The notes: generated by a model from the letters alone, not told the origin. Numbered from the stretch's first letter, positions 1 through 9,379 are shown. The stretch is DNA of 64,000 bases from Cloacibacterium sp047601505 (GCF_047601505.1 NZ_JASGJD010000001.1:1178001-1242000), one strand, 5' to 3'. A program made the numbers and translations.

Positions 1-533
1 GAGGTGGTTCTCCTAGACCAATACAAGATTTTATTTCAGAAAGTGGATATAGATGGCTGAAAATTTCTGATGCTACAGCTACTGATTCGCCTTATATTTT
101 TAGAATAAAAGAATGCATAATAAAAGAAGGATTAAATAAAACAGTTTTAAAAAAAGCTGGTGATTTAGTCCTTTCGAATAGTGCAACTCCTGGAATTCCA
201 AAGTTTTTAGCTGTTGATACATGCATACACGATGGTTGGTTGCATTTTCCTTCGTCTAAAGTTTCAAATGAATATCTCTATTTATTGTTTTTAAGCATAC
301 GTCCTAAACTTGTACAGCAAGGTAGTGGTAGTGTTTTTACAAATTTAAAAACAGATATTCTTAGACAATACGAAATAGTTATACCAGATGAGAAAACATT
401 TAAAGAGTTTGACAAACTAATAAAACCAATTTTTGAAAGGATATATTCTAACTCTTCTCAAATCCATGAGTTTATAAGAGAAAGGGAACTTCAAATAAAT
501 GAAAATGATTTAAATGTAGCGACTATTTTATGA
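1..533 (+). CDS. hsdS: Type I restriction-modification specificity subunit HsdS, C-terminal part (5' end outside window)
   Basis: The frame is open from base 3 with no start codon, so the gene begins upstream of the window. The visible 176 residues open with the GGSPRP motif typical of the start of an HsdS target-recognition domain. Then come the RWLKISDA strand, a stretch resembling LVLSNSATPG (HsdS usually has a GDVL-S-SG pattern here), and a C-terminal helical region that forms the conserved spacer. This is therefore the second TRD plus the distal spacer helix. HsdS selects the DNA sequence for the HsdM/HsdR complex. The gene overlaps the next by 4 bases (ATGA). An hsdM is expected upstream but is not in view. 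Family assignment is from motifs; the recognition sequence cannot be read from it. Confidence 0.88.
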   Translation, partial: GGSPRPIQDFISESGYRWLKISDATATDSPYIFRIKECIIKEGLNKTVLKKAGDLVLSNSATPGIPKFLAVDTCIHDGWLHFPSSKVSNEYLYLLFLSIRPKLVQQGSGSVFTNLKTDILRQYEIVIPDEKTFKEFDKLIKPIFERIYSNSSQIHEFIRERELQINENDLNVATIL

Positions 534-1543
534 AAGAAAAAGTAATATTTGATACAAATACTTTACGGAATCCAGAAATCAATAAATTTCTAGGCAATAG
601 AAAAGAGTTAGAACTTTTTGTACAGGATGCAGATATTATAATACCATTGACTGTTGTTGAAGAAATTAAAAGACAGAAAAGAACAAAATTAAAGAGCAAT
701 AAAGACAGTTTTATTTCAAACCCTTTTCACAGACTAAGAGAAATAAATGAAGAAGAAACCAAAGCTTTTGATATTGATGCTTATATAGAAAAACTTATTG
801 ATGAAGAAACAATATCTTTTGAGATTATTGATATAAAAAATAATGATGTATTACCTTTAATTAAGGAATTGGCTATTAGCAAACAGCCACCTTTTGAGCC
901 AAAAGATGATACAGATAAAGGTTTTAAAGATGCTCTTATTTATTTTTCAGTCTTAGAGTATTTACAAGAAATACCTGATAAATATGTTTTTCTTTGCGCA
1001 AAAGATAATAGGTTAGAAGAAGCATTCAAAGACAATCCAAATGTAATTGTCGTTAAAGATTACGAAGAATTTAAACAATACAGCGTTTCTCAATTTTTTG
1101 ATGAGTACTTTATTCAAAAACTGAAAGATGAGCTAGGCTTTGAAATAACTAAAGATAATATTAAAGAATATTGGATTAATATCAATGATAATAAAGTACT
1201 TCTAATAAAAAAGGATGATGAAGAATATGTGGTTGAGACGGATTCGGGAGAAATTATAGGCTTTTGTAGCAAAAAAGATTTTATAGAAAACATTGAAAAG
1301 TTAATTTTATCACCAAGCTTTGCAACTACACACTATTTAATATCAGAATTAATGTCTTTCCAAAATTATTTTTCATTAGAAGAAATTGAAAAATTACTAA
1401 ATGCTACATATAATAATAACCAAATTGGTTGGATTATAAATGATGATGATATAAAAGAATTTATAGGACGATTATATATTTCAAGCAAAGGAGTTATAAC
1501 AAATAAAGAAACTATAAATTTTTTAGAAGAAATTTTTAAATAA
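530..1543 (+). CDS. PIN-domain (DUF4935-like) putative RNase inside the type I RM operon
   Basis: The N-terminus carries the PIN signature VIFDTNTLRNP with acidic D8. The other expected acidic residues are also present: E45 in the VVEEIKRQK helix, D134 in GFKDALI and D159 in CAKDNR. They lie in a domain of about 180 residues, which makes a metal-dependent RNase fold likely. Residues 180-337 match nothing I recognise and include a basic/acidic mixed region and a helical tail. The gene starts inside the hsdS stop (4-base overlap) and ends 8 bases before the DUF262 gene, so it is co-transcribed with the restriction genes. It has no adjacent small antitoxin gene, so it is unlikely to be a plain VapC. 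An abortive-infection or accessory-nuclease role is inferred from context. Confidence 0.75.
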   Translation: MKEKVIFDTNTLRNPEINKFLGNRKELELFVQDADIIIPLTVVEEIKRQKRTKLKSNKDSFISNPFHRLREINEEETKAFDIDAYIEKLIDEETISFEIIDIKNNDVLPLIKELAISKQPPFEPKDDTDKGFKDALIYFSVLEYLQEIPDKYVFLCAKDNRLEEAFKDNPNVIVVKDYEEFKQYSVSQFFDEYFIQKLKDELGFEITKDNIKEYWININDNKVLLIKKDDEEYVVETDSGEIIGFCSKKDFIENIEKLILSPSFATTHYLISELMSFQNYFSLEEIEKLLNATYNNNQIGWIINDDDIKEFIGRLYISSKGVITNKETINFLEEIFK

Positions 1544-1551
1544 ATTATACC

Positions 1552-3339
1552 ATGGAAGAACCATTTAAACCCTCAAGTCTATCAATCAAAGAATTATTTG
1601 GAAATGCAGATGCCAAATATAAAATACCTCAATATCAAAGACCATATAAATGGGAAGATGAACAGGTTGAATTACTTTGGCAAGATATTTATGAAGCTTA
1701 TGAAAATGGCGAAAGTAACTACTTTTTGGGTTCAATAATTACTGCAAAACCAAGAGATAATGAAAGTACAGCCTATTCAGATGTTGTTGATGGACAACAA
1801 CGTTTAACAACACTGATGATTTTATTCTGTGTTATTAGGGATTTATATCCAGAACTTAATAAAAATGATACAGATGAAACTTCTGTAAAATCTTTTACTA
1901 TTCAACATTCTATTGCAGAATTTGGACAATATGATAGATTAAAACTGTTTACTCATGCTCAACATAGTACTGATTTTGAAACTTATATTCTAAAAGGAAA
2001 TACATTGAATGTTAATAAGCCATTCAAATACCAAATAAGAACTGACGAAGAGCCAAAATTTAAGTTTATAAATACTGCTGTTATTTTTAAAAACAAGCTT
2101 ACTGATTTAGGAATTTCACAGTCAGAAAAGTTTATAAATTTTTTATTTAACAATGTAAAATTAATTAGAATAGATTGTAAGAATCGAGAATTTGCAATAA
2201 AACTATTTCAAGTTTTAAATGATAGAGGAATGGATTTAACAGCAGCAGATTTGATTAAAAGTTTTTTGCTAGAAAAGTTATATACAAAACATAAAGATAA
2301 TCCAGATGTTTCTAAACTAAAAGAGGAGCAATTCATTTCTGACTGGAGAGATATGGAACAAAATATAAAGAATTGTGATTTAAGCTTAAATGATTTATTT
2401 ATTATTTATGAATATTATACTCTTGGACAAAATCCAAAAAAATCTTTATATGATGAATTACAAACAGCATTTGAAGATAAGGATCCAAACGAATTAATTG
2501 GTAAAATTAAAGAATTTGCAAACACCTATTTAAATGAGATTTATAATAAACAAGATAAAGTTTTATTTTCGTTTTGGTACATAAGATGGTCAATGTATTG
2601 GAAAAGTATTTTAATGACTGCCTTACATACTAATTTTAATGAATATGAAGAGTTAAAATTAAAACTTAGAAGTTTTTACTATTTATATTGGATTGCAGGT
2701 AAAACTTTATCACAAATTAAACAAACATCTTTTAATTTAATTGGTTGGGTAAAAGAGAAAAAATCTATGAATTTTATTCAAGATGAATTAAATAAAAAAC
2801 TAGAAACTGATGGTATTTTAGAATTAGCAGCACGTTACTTAACTTCAGAAAGAGTTGCACAAGAACCTTGGATTAAGCCTTTACTTATTTTAATGGAATA
2901 TAATGTAACTGATGAAAGCAAATTATCATTTATATATCTAGATAAAGATTTACATTTAGAACACATATTACCAATTAAATATAATAAATATCCTGAATGG
3001 AATCATATTTCACTTGAGACAGCAAATAAATGGTTAAATAGTGTTGGTAATTTAACTTTACTTGGTGGCTCAAAAAATATAGAAGCGAGTAATAGTCCTT
3101 TTCAAATGAAAATGGGAGTTTACAAAGGAAAAGGCAAGTATGAACAGAAAAATGAGAAGATTACTGCTTTTATGATTACACAAAATATAGTTAATGATTA
3201 TGAAAATAATAAATATAATAAACTATGGAATGATATAGCTATGATTGATAGATGGAAATGGTTTTTTACTGAAGCTTCTGAAATATTAAAAGTAGATTTT
3301 GAGAATATAAAGAATGAACACAACCCAATTTTAATTTAA
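1552..3339 (+). CDS. DUF262/DUF1524 (GmrSD-type) restriction nuclease-like protein
   Basis: The N-terminal DUF262 (ParB/Srx-like nucleotide-hydrolysing fold) is clear from IPQYQRPYKW at residues 25-34 and VVDGQQRLTTL at 78-88. The C-terminal DUF1524 HNH-type nuclease module is marked by LHLEHILP (H471) and by NSVGNLTLLGGSKN around residues 496-509. At 595 residues it is a fused GmrSD-like protein, a family that includes type IV enzymes cutting modified DNA and BREX-associated BrxU. The stop codon overlaps the hsdR start by one base (TAATG), so translation is coupled to hsdR. Placement inside a type I operon suggests a second, modification-directed layer of phage defence; the target modification is unknown. 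Confidence 0.87.
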   Translation: MEEPFKPSSLSIKELFGNADAKYKIPQYQRPYKWEDEQVELLWQDIYEAYENGESNYFLGSIITAKPRDNESTAYSDVVDGQQRLTTLMILFCVIRDLYPELNKNDTDETSVKSFTIQHSIAEFGQYDRLKLFTHAQHSTDFETYILKGNTLNVNKPFKYQIRTDEEPKFKFINTAVIFKNKLTDLGISQSEKFINFLFNNVKLIRIDCKNREFAIKLFQVLNDRGMDLTAADLIKSFLLEKLYTKHKDNPDVSKLKEEQFISDWRDMEQNIKNCDLSLNDLFIIYEYYTLGQNPKKSLYDELQTAFEDKDPNELIGKIKEFANTYLNEIYNKQDKVLFSFWYIRWSMYWKSILMTALHTNFNEYEELKLKLRSFYYLYWIAGKTLSQIKQTSFNLIGWVKEKKSMNFIQDELNKKLETDGILELAARYLTSERVAQEPWIKPLLILMEYNVTDESKLSFIYLDKDLHLEHILPIKYNKYPEWNHISLETANKWLNSVGNLTLLGGSKNIEASNSPFQMKMGVYKGKGKYEQKNEKITAFMITQNIVNDYENNKYNKLWNDIAMIDRWKWFFTEASEILKVDFENIKNEHNPILI

Positions 3340-6300
3340 TGAATCATATTTCTGAAAACACCATAGAACAGTCATTGATTGAGCAACTTGTACAGCAAGG
3401 CTACACCTATTATTACGGTGCAGACATTGCTCCTTACAGTGATAACCCACAAAGAGAAAGTTTTTCTTCTGTAGTACTGGAAAATCATTTCAAAGAAAGT
3501 CTTAAAAAACTTAATCCTACCATCCCAGAATCTGCAAGAGCAGAAGCATTTCAAAAAATAATAAATTTGGGTACAGAAGATATAATGGAAAACAACGAGC
3601 GTTTTCATTCTTATCTTACCAATGGGGTTACGGTAGAATACCAAAAAGGGGAGAATACCATAGGCATCAATGTTCGCGTACTCGATACCGAAAATATAGA
3701 GAATAATAGTTTTTGGGTAGTTAATCAATTGGTAGTAAAAGAAAACAACAACGAAAAACGTTTTGATGTTGTGGTGTTCATTAATGGTTTGCCGTTGGTT
3801 TTCATAGAACTCAAAAATGCCTCAGATGAAAAAGCGACTTTGCAAAAAGCGTTTAAACAAATACAGAATTATAAAAAAGCAGTTCCTAGTATTTTTTATT
3901 ACAATGCACTTTGTGTAATTTCTGATGGTATAGATGCCAAAGTGTCTAGTGTTTCTGCTCCATTTTCCAGATACCTCGCTTGGAAAGCGCCAAAAGAAGC
4001 CACAAGCGAAAGCGAACTGGCGAAACAAAGTAACACCCTACAAACCGATTTGCAAATTCTTACCAAATATATGCTCAATAAAGATGCTTTGGTAAAACTC
4101 ATTCGATATTGTACGGTATTTGAGCAAGAAGAAGTAAAAAATGCTGAAGGCATTATTTCACAAGTTAAAATAAAAAAAGTAGCAGCTTATCACCAGTATT
4201 ACGCGGTGCAAAAAGCAGTAGCACAAACCTTAAGAGCGACTCATTCTACCGATGGTGATAGAAAAATAGGGGTGGTTTGGCATACCCAAGGGAGTGGCAA
4301 ATCGCTATCAATGGTTTTCTTTAGCGGTCAGATTATTACCCATCCGCAAATGGAAAATCCAACTTTAGTAATCCTTACCGATAGAAATGATTTAGACGAC
4401 CAATTATTCGGAACGTTTGGGAATTGTGTAGGATTGCTGCGCCAAAAACCAGTACAGGCAGAAAGCCGAGAGCACATCAAAGATTTGTTAAAAGTTTCGG
4501 GTGGTGGTGTTATTTTTACCACCATTCAAAAATTTGCACCAGAGACAGGGAATGTCTATGAAACCCTTTCAGAGAGAACCAATATTGTAGTCATTGCAGA
4601 TGAAGCACACCGAAGTCAGTATGGTTTTAAAGGTAGAGAAGTAGAAACAGAAGAAGGTTCAGCAATAAGATATGGCAATGCGAAATATTTAAGGGATGCT
4701 TTACCAAACGCCTCTTACATTGGTTTCACAGGAACACCTATTGAAAAAGAAGACAAATCTACTCCTGCCGTTTTTGGAAAATATATTGATGTTTATGATA
4801 TTAAACAAGCAGTAGATGATGGTGCTACAGTCCCTATAAGTTATGAATCCCGCTTAATCAAAATAAAGATTGATGAAACTACAATGGCTTCTATAGATGA
4901 AGACATTAATGCTATTTCTGATGCTACAGAAGAACAACTAGAAAAAGCCAAAAAGAAATTAGCAACGATAGACTCAGTTGTAGGACATCCAGACCGTTTG
5001 AAAGATATTGCTAAAGATATTGTTGCACACTTTGAAGCAAGACAGCAAGTTTTTGAAGGAAAAGCGATGATTGTTTGTATGACAAGAAACATCTGCGCAA
5101 TGCTTTATAATGAAATTATAGCATTAAAACCAGAATGGCATCATAACGATTTAGATAAAGGGGTATTAAAAGTAATTATGACAAGCTCTACAGACGATAG
5201 CGCATTGTTGCAGCCACACCATACCACAAAAAAACAACGCAAGGATTTAGCAATCCGTATGAAAGACCCTAATGATGACTTAAAAATGGTTATTGTTAGA
5301 GATATGTGGTTAACAGGTTTTGATGCGCCAAGTATGCACACAATGTACATTGATAAAAAAATGCAAGGTGCTAATCTAATGCAAGCCATTGCAAGAGTAA
5401 ACAGAGTATATAAAGATAAACCAGGTGGTTTAATTGTAGATTATATTGGTATTGGACAAGATTTAAGAAATGCAATGGCTACCTATCTGCAAAGTGGCGG
5501 AGAAGGGACACCAATTGTAGATATTAAAGAAGCCATTGCAGGAATGCTTGAAAAGCACGAAGTATTAGAGCAAATGTTTATAGGGTATGATTATAAATCT
5601 TATTTTTCAAGTGATACCGCACAAAAACTTCAAATATTATTAGGGGCTCAAAATTTTATTTTAGAATCAGAAACCTTGAAAAATCGATTTTTAAAAGAAA
5701 TTGGTTTGCTTTCTAAATTTTTTGCATTGTCAATTCCAAGCACAGAAGCTGATGTTATAAAAGATGAAGTAGCTTTTTTCCAAGCGGTAAAATCTAGAAT
5801 TAATAAATTTAGCAGCAATGGTGTAAAATCGGATTATGAGGTAGAAACTGCTATCAAACAGATTGTGGATGAAGCTTTATCAAGTGATGGGGTAATTGAT
5901 ATTTTTGAAGCAGCAGGAATAGAAGCGCCATCAGTGGGTATTCTGTCGGACGAGTTTTTGTTAGAAGTAAAAAATATGCAACAAAAAAATGTTGCTTTTG
6001 AATTGCTTAAAAAGCTATTAAGTGACGAAATAAAAATAAGAAAGACTAGAAACTTGGTACAAGGAAAGAAATTTTCAGAAATGTTAGAGTCTGTTGTAAA
6101 ACGCTATCATAATAACCAAATAGATTCCGCACAAGTACTGAAAGAATTATCTGAAATAGCCAAAGAATTGAGGCTAGAAGATGCAAAGTCTGAAGAGTTA
6201 GGACTAAGCCCAGAAGAATATGCTTTTTATAGTGTTTTAAAAGATAATGATTCTACTTCATTTTTAGACGATGAAAAGATGAAAGAATTAATTCACACCA

Positions 6301-6491
6301 TTGTAGATGTGATTAGGAAAAATGCAACTGTTGATTGGAGTAAACGTGATGATGTAAGAGCACAATTAAGACTTACGGTAAAGAAATTATTAATGCGCTA
6401 TGGTTATCCTCCTGATTTAGCTAAAATGGAAGCTGACAGAGTTATTGCGCAAAGTGAAAGTCTGGCAGATATTTTTAGTAGAGATAATTAA
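3339..6491 (+). CDS. hsdR: Type I restriction endonuclease subunit R
   Basis: This 1,050-residue protein has the full HsdR order. An N-terminal PD-(D/E)xK nuclease comes first (D143, then E157-L-K159 in VFIELKN). The Walker A GSGKS follows at 318-322, DEAH at 421-424 and the TGTP motif III at 464-467. The second RecA lobe contains an arginine-finger region (MQAIARVNRVYKDK), and a helical C-terminus binds the core methylase. It translocates DNA using ATP and cuts at unmethylated sites with HsdM and HsdS. No key residue is missing and the length is normal, so it should be functional. It is the last gene of the hsdS-PIN-DUF262-hsdR run; no clear terminator follows. Confidence 0.96.
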   Translation: MNHISENTIEQSLIEQLVQQGYTYYYGADIAPYSDNPQRESFSSVVLENHFKESLKKLNPTIPESARAEAFQKIINLGTEDIMENNERFHSYLTNGVTVEYQKGENTIGINVRVLDTENIENNSFWVVNQLVVKENNNEKRFDVVVFINGLPLVFIELKNASDEKATLQKAFKQIQNYKKAVPSIFYYNALCVISDGIDAKVSSVSAPFSRYLAWKAPKEATSESELAKQSNTLQTDLQILTKYMLNKDALVKLIRYCTVFEQEEVKNAEGIISQVKIKKVAAYHQYYAVQKAVAQTLRATHSTDGDRKIGVVWHTQGSGKSLSMVFFSGQIITHPQMENPTLVILTDRNDLDDQLFGTFGNCVGLLRQKPVQAESREHIKDLLKVSGGGVIFTTIQKFAPETGNVYETLSERTNIVVIADEAHRSQYGFKGREVETEEGSAIRYGNAKYLRDALPNASYIGFTGTPIEKEDKSTPAVFGKYIDVYDIKQAVDDGATVPISYESRLIKIKIDETTMASIDEDINAISDATEEQLEKAKKKLATIDSVVGHPDRLKDIAKDIVAHFEARQQVFEGKAMIVCMTRNICAMLYNEIIALKPEWHHNDLDKGVLKVIMTSSTDDSALLQPHHTTKKQRKDLAIRMKDPNDDLKMVIVRDMWLTGFDAPSMHTMYIDKKMQGANLMQAIARVNRVYKDKPGGLIVDYIGIGQDLRNAMATYLQSGGEGTPIVDIKEAIAGMLEKHEVLEQMFIGYDYKSYFSSDTAQKLQILLGAQNFILESETLKNRFLKEIGLLSKFFALSIPSTEADVIKDEVAFFQAVKSRINKFSSNGVKSDYEVETAIKQIVDEALSSDGVIDIFEAAGIEAPSVGILSDEFLLEVKNMQQKNVAFELLKKLLSDEIKIRKTRNLVQGKKFSEMLESVVKRYHNNQIDSAQVLKELSEIAKELRLEDAKSEELGLSPEEYAFYSVLKDNDSTSFLDDEKMKELIHTIVDVIRKNATVDWSKRDDVRAQLRLTVKKLLMRYGYPPDLAKMEADRVIAQSESLADIFSRDN

Positions 6492-6636
6492 ATAACAAAA
6501 GATGCTATTTTTAACCTCCCATTAATTGTAATAATATTATAGTTATTCTTTTAGTTTTTATTCTAGCTTTTATCGATGTTTTTTATAATAATTATACATT
6601 TAAAGTATACAATCTTTAAAAATAATATTTAATAAA

Positions 6637-7240
6637 ATGATTTACGGTTACATTAGAGTAAGTACAGACAAGCAGACAGTAGAAAATCAAAGATTTGAAA
6701 TTAACCAATTTTGCATTTTCAAAAGATATTCAGATAAACAAATGGATAGAAGAAACAATCAGTTCTGTGGAACGACTGGATCAAAGAAAATTTGGGAAGC
6801 TTCTCAATAAGATGAAAAAAGGAGATCAGTTAATTGTAACAGAATCATCAAGAATGGGACGAAATCTTATGCAAATAAAGGAAATTCTCCACGATTGTAT
6901 GGAAAAATAAATTATGGTTTATACCATAAAAGAAAACTATGAATTGGGCAATAATATCAATTCTAAAGTTTTAGCATTTGCATTTGGTTTATCGGCAAAA
7001 ATTGAAAGAAATCTTATTTCCCAAAGAACCAAAGAAGCATTAGCAAGAAAGCGTGCTGAAGGAGTTATTCTCGGTCGTCCCGTAGGAAGTAAATCCGCTA
7101 GAACCAAACTTACAGGACAGGAAAAGAAGATTCAAGAATTGTTAGATAAAAAAGTTTCGTATTCCGCTATAGGCAGAATTTTGGGCGTTCACAGATTAAC
7201 CGTAAGTAGTTTTGTAAAAAGGCAGAAATTAAGTTATTAG
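6637..7240 (+). pseudogene. Serine recombinase (resolvase/invertase family), inactivated by a frameshift and a stop
   Basis: The ATG at 6637 opens a perfect resolvase N-terminus (MIYGYIRVSTDKQTVENQ, with the catalytic Ser at residue 9). That frame is left near 6700-6710, and the rest continues one frame over (FSKDIQINKWIEE, then TESSRMGRNLMQI). A TAA at 6908-6910 interrupts this second frame inside the conserved EKG-x-KVYTIKENY stretch. Downstream, VLAFAFGLSAKIERNL, the GRPVGSK hinge and the Hin-type C-terminal HTH are intact. Two lesions in an otherwise well-preserved 200-residue gene point to recent decay. It probably once rearranged or resolved the mobile element carrying this island. A sequencing error could explain one lesion, hardly both. 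Confidence 0.85.
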
Positions 7241-7248
7241 AAAAATTG

Positions 7249-7300
7249 CCCTTGTTTTGTTACAAAATAAAGTAAAAATCACCCTTGTTTTGTTACAAAA
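7249..7300 (+). promoter_or_regulatory. Two tandem copies of a palindromic operator upstream of the DUF4143 ATPase
   Basis: The 19-base word CCCTTGTTTTGTTACAAAA occurs at 7249-7267 and again, identical, at 7282-7300. The copies are 33 bases apart, close to three helical turns. The core TTTTGT-T-ACAAAA is a perfect palindrome. The second copy covers the -33 region of the promoter at 7285-7314. This is the layout of a repressor site; the protein that binds is not identified. Confidence 0.7.
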
Positions 7301-7314
7301 ATTTAGTAGATTTG
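7285..7314 (+). promoter_or_regulatory. Bacteroidota-type promoter of the DUF4143 ATPase gene
   Basis: TTG at 7285-7287 is followed after 19 bases by TAGATTTG at 7307-7314, matching the TAnnTTTG -7 consensus. The transcript would start near 7320, only a few bases before the ATG at 7325. The message would be nearly leaderless unless the ATG at 7334 is used. Confidence 0.65.
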
Positions 7315-7324
7315 GGTTTGTTTT

Positions 7325-8695
7325 ATGAAGGGAATGAATTTTAAACGACATATTTTTCATGAGTTGGTTCAATGGAGAACGAGTTCCAATGCCAAGCCGT
7401 TGATACTAAGAGGAGCTCGACAAGTAGGAAAAACGACCTTGGTTCGTAGTTTCGGGGAAAGTTATACCCATTTTATAGAACTTAATTTAGAGAAAAGCGA
7501 AGATGCTAGTCTCGTAGAACGGAGTAATAGTGTACAGGAATTGGTCAATTTTTTGGCATTAAAAAATGAAATCTCTCCAAAAGATTTCCCCCAAACACTG
7601 CTTTTTATTGATGAAATCCAGGAATCCGAAAAAGCTATTTCTTTTTTGCGTTATTTTCATGAGGACTTGCCAGAATTGAATGTCATTGCTGCGGGTTCTT
7701 TGCTGGAGCATACTTTAAAGAAAACTAAAAATTATCCAGTAGGTCGGATTAATTATCTGTATCTGTTTCCTTTAAATTTTCAGGAATATCTTGAAGCACA
7801 AGGAAAAAAGAATTTGTTAGAAAGATTTCGGAATGTTCCCGTTGACGACATTGCCCACGAACTTTTGATGAAAGAGTTCCACACTTATTGTATTATTGGA
7901 GGAATGCCTGAAATTGTCGCCAACTATGTTGCTAATAAAGATTTATTATCCCTTCCACAGATTTATGAAAGTATTTGGAATACCTACAAAGATGATGTGA
8001 TAAAATACGCAGATAGTAAATCGGAAGAAAATGTGATGAAACACATCGTAAATACCGCTGCATCATTTGTTGACCAAAGGATTAAATTTCAAAATTTCGG
8101 ACACTCTAATTATAAGTCGAGGGAAGTGAGCGAGGCATTTAATAATTTAGATGCCGCAAAGGTCATTCAGGTAATTTATCCTTGTACCAATGTAGAGCCG
8201 CCAATTCTTCCAGATTATAAAAAATCGCCACGATTACAATTTTTGGATACAGGAATTTTAAATTTTGATCTGAATATTCAAGCCGATTTGTTGCTAATGA
8301 AAGACCTTAACGAAGCATACAAAGGAGCGATTATACCTCATATTATCAATCAGGAAGTTTTGTCTTTGAATATTACGGATTACAAAAAGACCAACTTTTG
8401 GGTTCGGGACAAAACGCAATCATCAGCAGAGGTGGATTTGCTCATTGCTCACGGAAAATTCTTGATTCCTATTGAAATTAAATCGGGGAAAACGGGAAGT
8501 TTGAAATCTTTGCATCAATTTGTGAATCAAGCCCCTCATCAATTCGCAGTCAGAATGTATGGGGGAAAATTCAACATTGAAGAAACCGTTACACCAGAAG
8601 GTAAACCTTACTTGTTAATGAATTTGCCCTATTATTTAGGGACGTATTTAAAACAATATATCAATTACTTTATCACTAAATACAATGTCGAATAA
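7325..8695 (+). CDS. AAA-type ATPase with DUF4143 C-terminal domain
   Basis: Residues 1-220 form an AAA module: Walker A GARQVGKTT (30-38), Walker B LLFIDEIQ (D96, E97) and a sensor-like AAGSLLEHT (122-130). The C-terminal DUF4143 region ends in a restriction-endonuclease-like fold with EVDLLI and PIEIKSGK motifs. Proteins of this family are widespread in prokaryotes, often in accessory regions, and their role is unsettled; a DNA- or stress-related NTPase/nuclease is the usual suggestion. The 456-residue length is normal. ATG codons at 7325 and 7334 are both possible starts. The gene sits behind a two-copy palindromic operator and overlaps the remains of a helicase gene by 11 bases. Confidence 0.88.
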   Translation: MKGMNFKRHIFHELVQWRTSSNAKPLILRGARQVGKTTLVRSFGESYTHFIELNLEKSEDASLVERSNSVQELVNFLALKNEISPKDFPQTLLFIDEIQESEKAISFLRYFHEDLPELNVIAAGSLLEHTLKKTKNYPVGRINYLYLFPLNFQEYLEAQGKKNLLERFRNVPVDDIAHELLMKEFHTYCIIGGMPEIVANYVANKDLLSLPQIYESIWNTYKDDVIKYADSKSEENVMKHIVNTAASFVDQRIKFQNFGHSNYKSREVSEAFNNLDAAKVIQVIYPCTNVEPPILPDYKKSPRLQFLDTGILNFDLNIQADLLLMKDLNEAYKGAIIPHIINQEVLSLNITDYKKTNFWVRDKTQSSAEVDLLIAHGKFLIPIEIKSGKTGSLKSLHQFVNQAPHQFAVRMYGGKFNIEETVTPEGKPYLLMNLPYYLGTYLKQYINYFITKYNVE

Positions 8696-9291
8696 TTTTA
8701 TTACCAATAATAAACAACAGAAAACACTAAAAGGAAGATTGAATACTTTGATTTCTATTAGTGATGAGCTGAAATTTCTGGTAGGTTATTTTTATTTTTC
8801 AGGATGGTCAGATATCTACTTGAGTCTTCAAAAAAATCCTCAACAAAAAATAAAATTGTTAGTGGGGTTACAAGTTTGTAATTATTTAGGCGCTCAAACG
8901 AAAAACTCCTAAAAACAATGAAGTTTATAATGTTGATATTTTTCATAGGCGACAAGAGATTTTAGATGATATAGATTCGGATATTCAATTATTTAAAGAT
9001 ATTCAAAAGCGACTGAAAGACTTAAAATTAGTAGAGAATGATCCTAAGCAGGAAGAAATTATAAAAAAAATAAAACGCCTTCTAGCTAATGAGCCGAACA
9101 GAAAAATTATTCTGTTTTCAGAATATGTAGATACAATTCATCATCTTGAGAAACGATTCAAATCAGAATTTAAGAATGAAGTATTGGTTTGTGATGGTAA
9201 AGTTTCAAAAGATTTAGCAAGACATTTAAACAGTGATTTTAATGCACAATATAATAGGGGCTTAAAACAGCTCATTTTAAAATATTATTAA
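8685..9291 (+). pseudogene. Remnant of a PLD-like/SNF2-type helicase, internally deleted
   Basis: The first 75 codons (8685-8912) encode the start of a phospholipase-D-like domain (LKFLVGYFYFSGW, then KIKLLVGL), after which the frame stops. From about 8914 in another frame an open stretch runs to 9291. It matches the helicase C-terminal lobe of the same protein class: an approach helix with KDLKLVENDPKQEEII, then NRKIILFSEYVDTIHHLE and VLVCDGKVSKDLARHL. Full-length relatives are on the order of 1,000 residues, so the central ATPase lobe has been deleted and the 3' end is lost too. The start overlaps the DUF4143 gene by 11 bases, indicating the two were once an operon. Confidence 0.75.
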
Positions 9292-9312
9292 CTTCAGACA
9301 AGTTGTCCGAAG
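9292..9312. repeat. Inverted repeat at the broken 3' end of the helicase remnant
   Basis: CTTCAGACAA at 9292-9301 and TTGTCCGAAG at 9303-9312 form 10-base arms with one mismatch around a single base. It begins at the base after the stop codon of the decayed helicase frame. It could be a deletion scar or a protein-binding site; there is no T-run, so it is not an obvious terminator. Confidence 0.45.
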
Positions 9313-9379
9313 GGTTTAATATTATAAAGTCTTTATTTGTTAATTGATAATGTATTTAATACTAAATTTATATATCTAA

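Noticed and set aside
1..533. Invertible hsdS (phase-variable specificity)
   Set aside because: Only one TRD is visible and no second silent hsdS or inverted repeats lie in the window; the upstream side cannot be seen.
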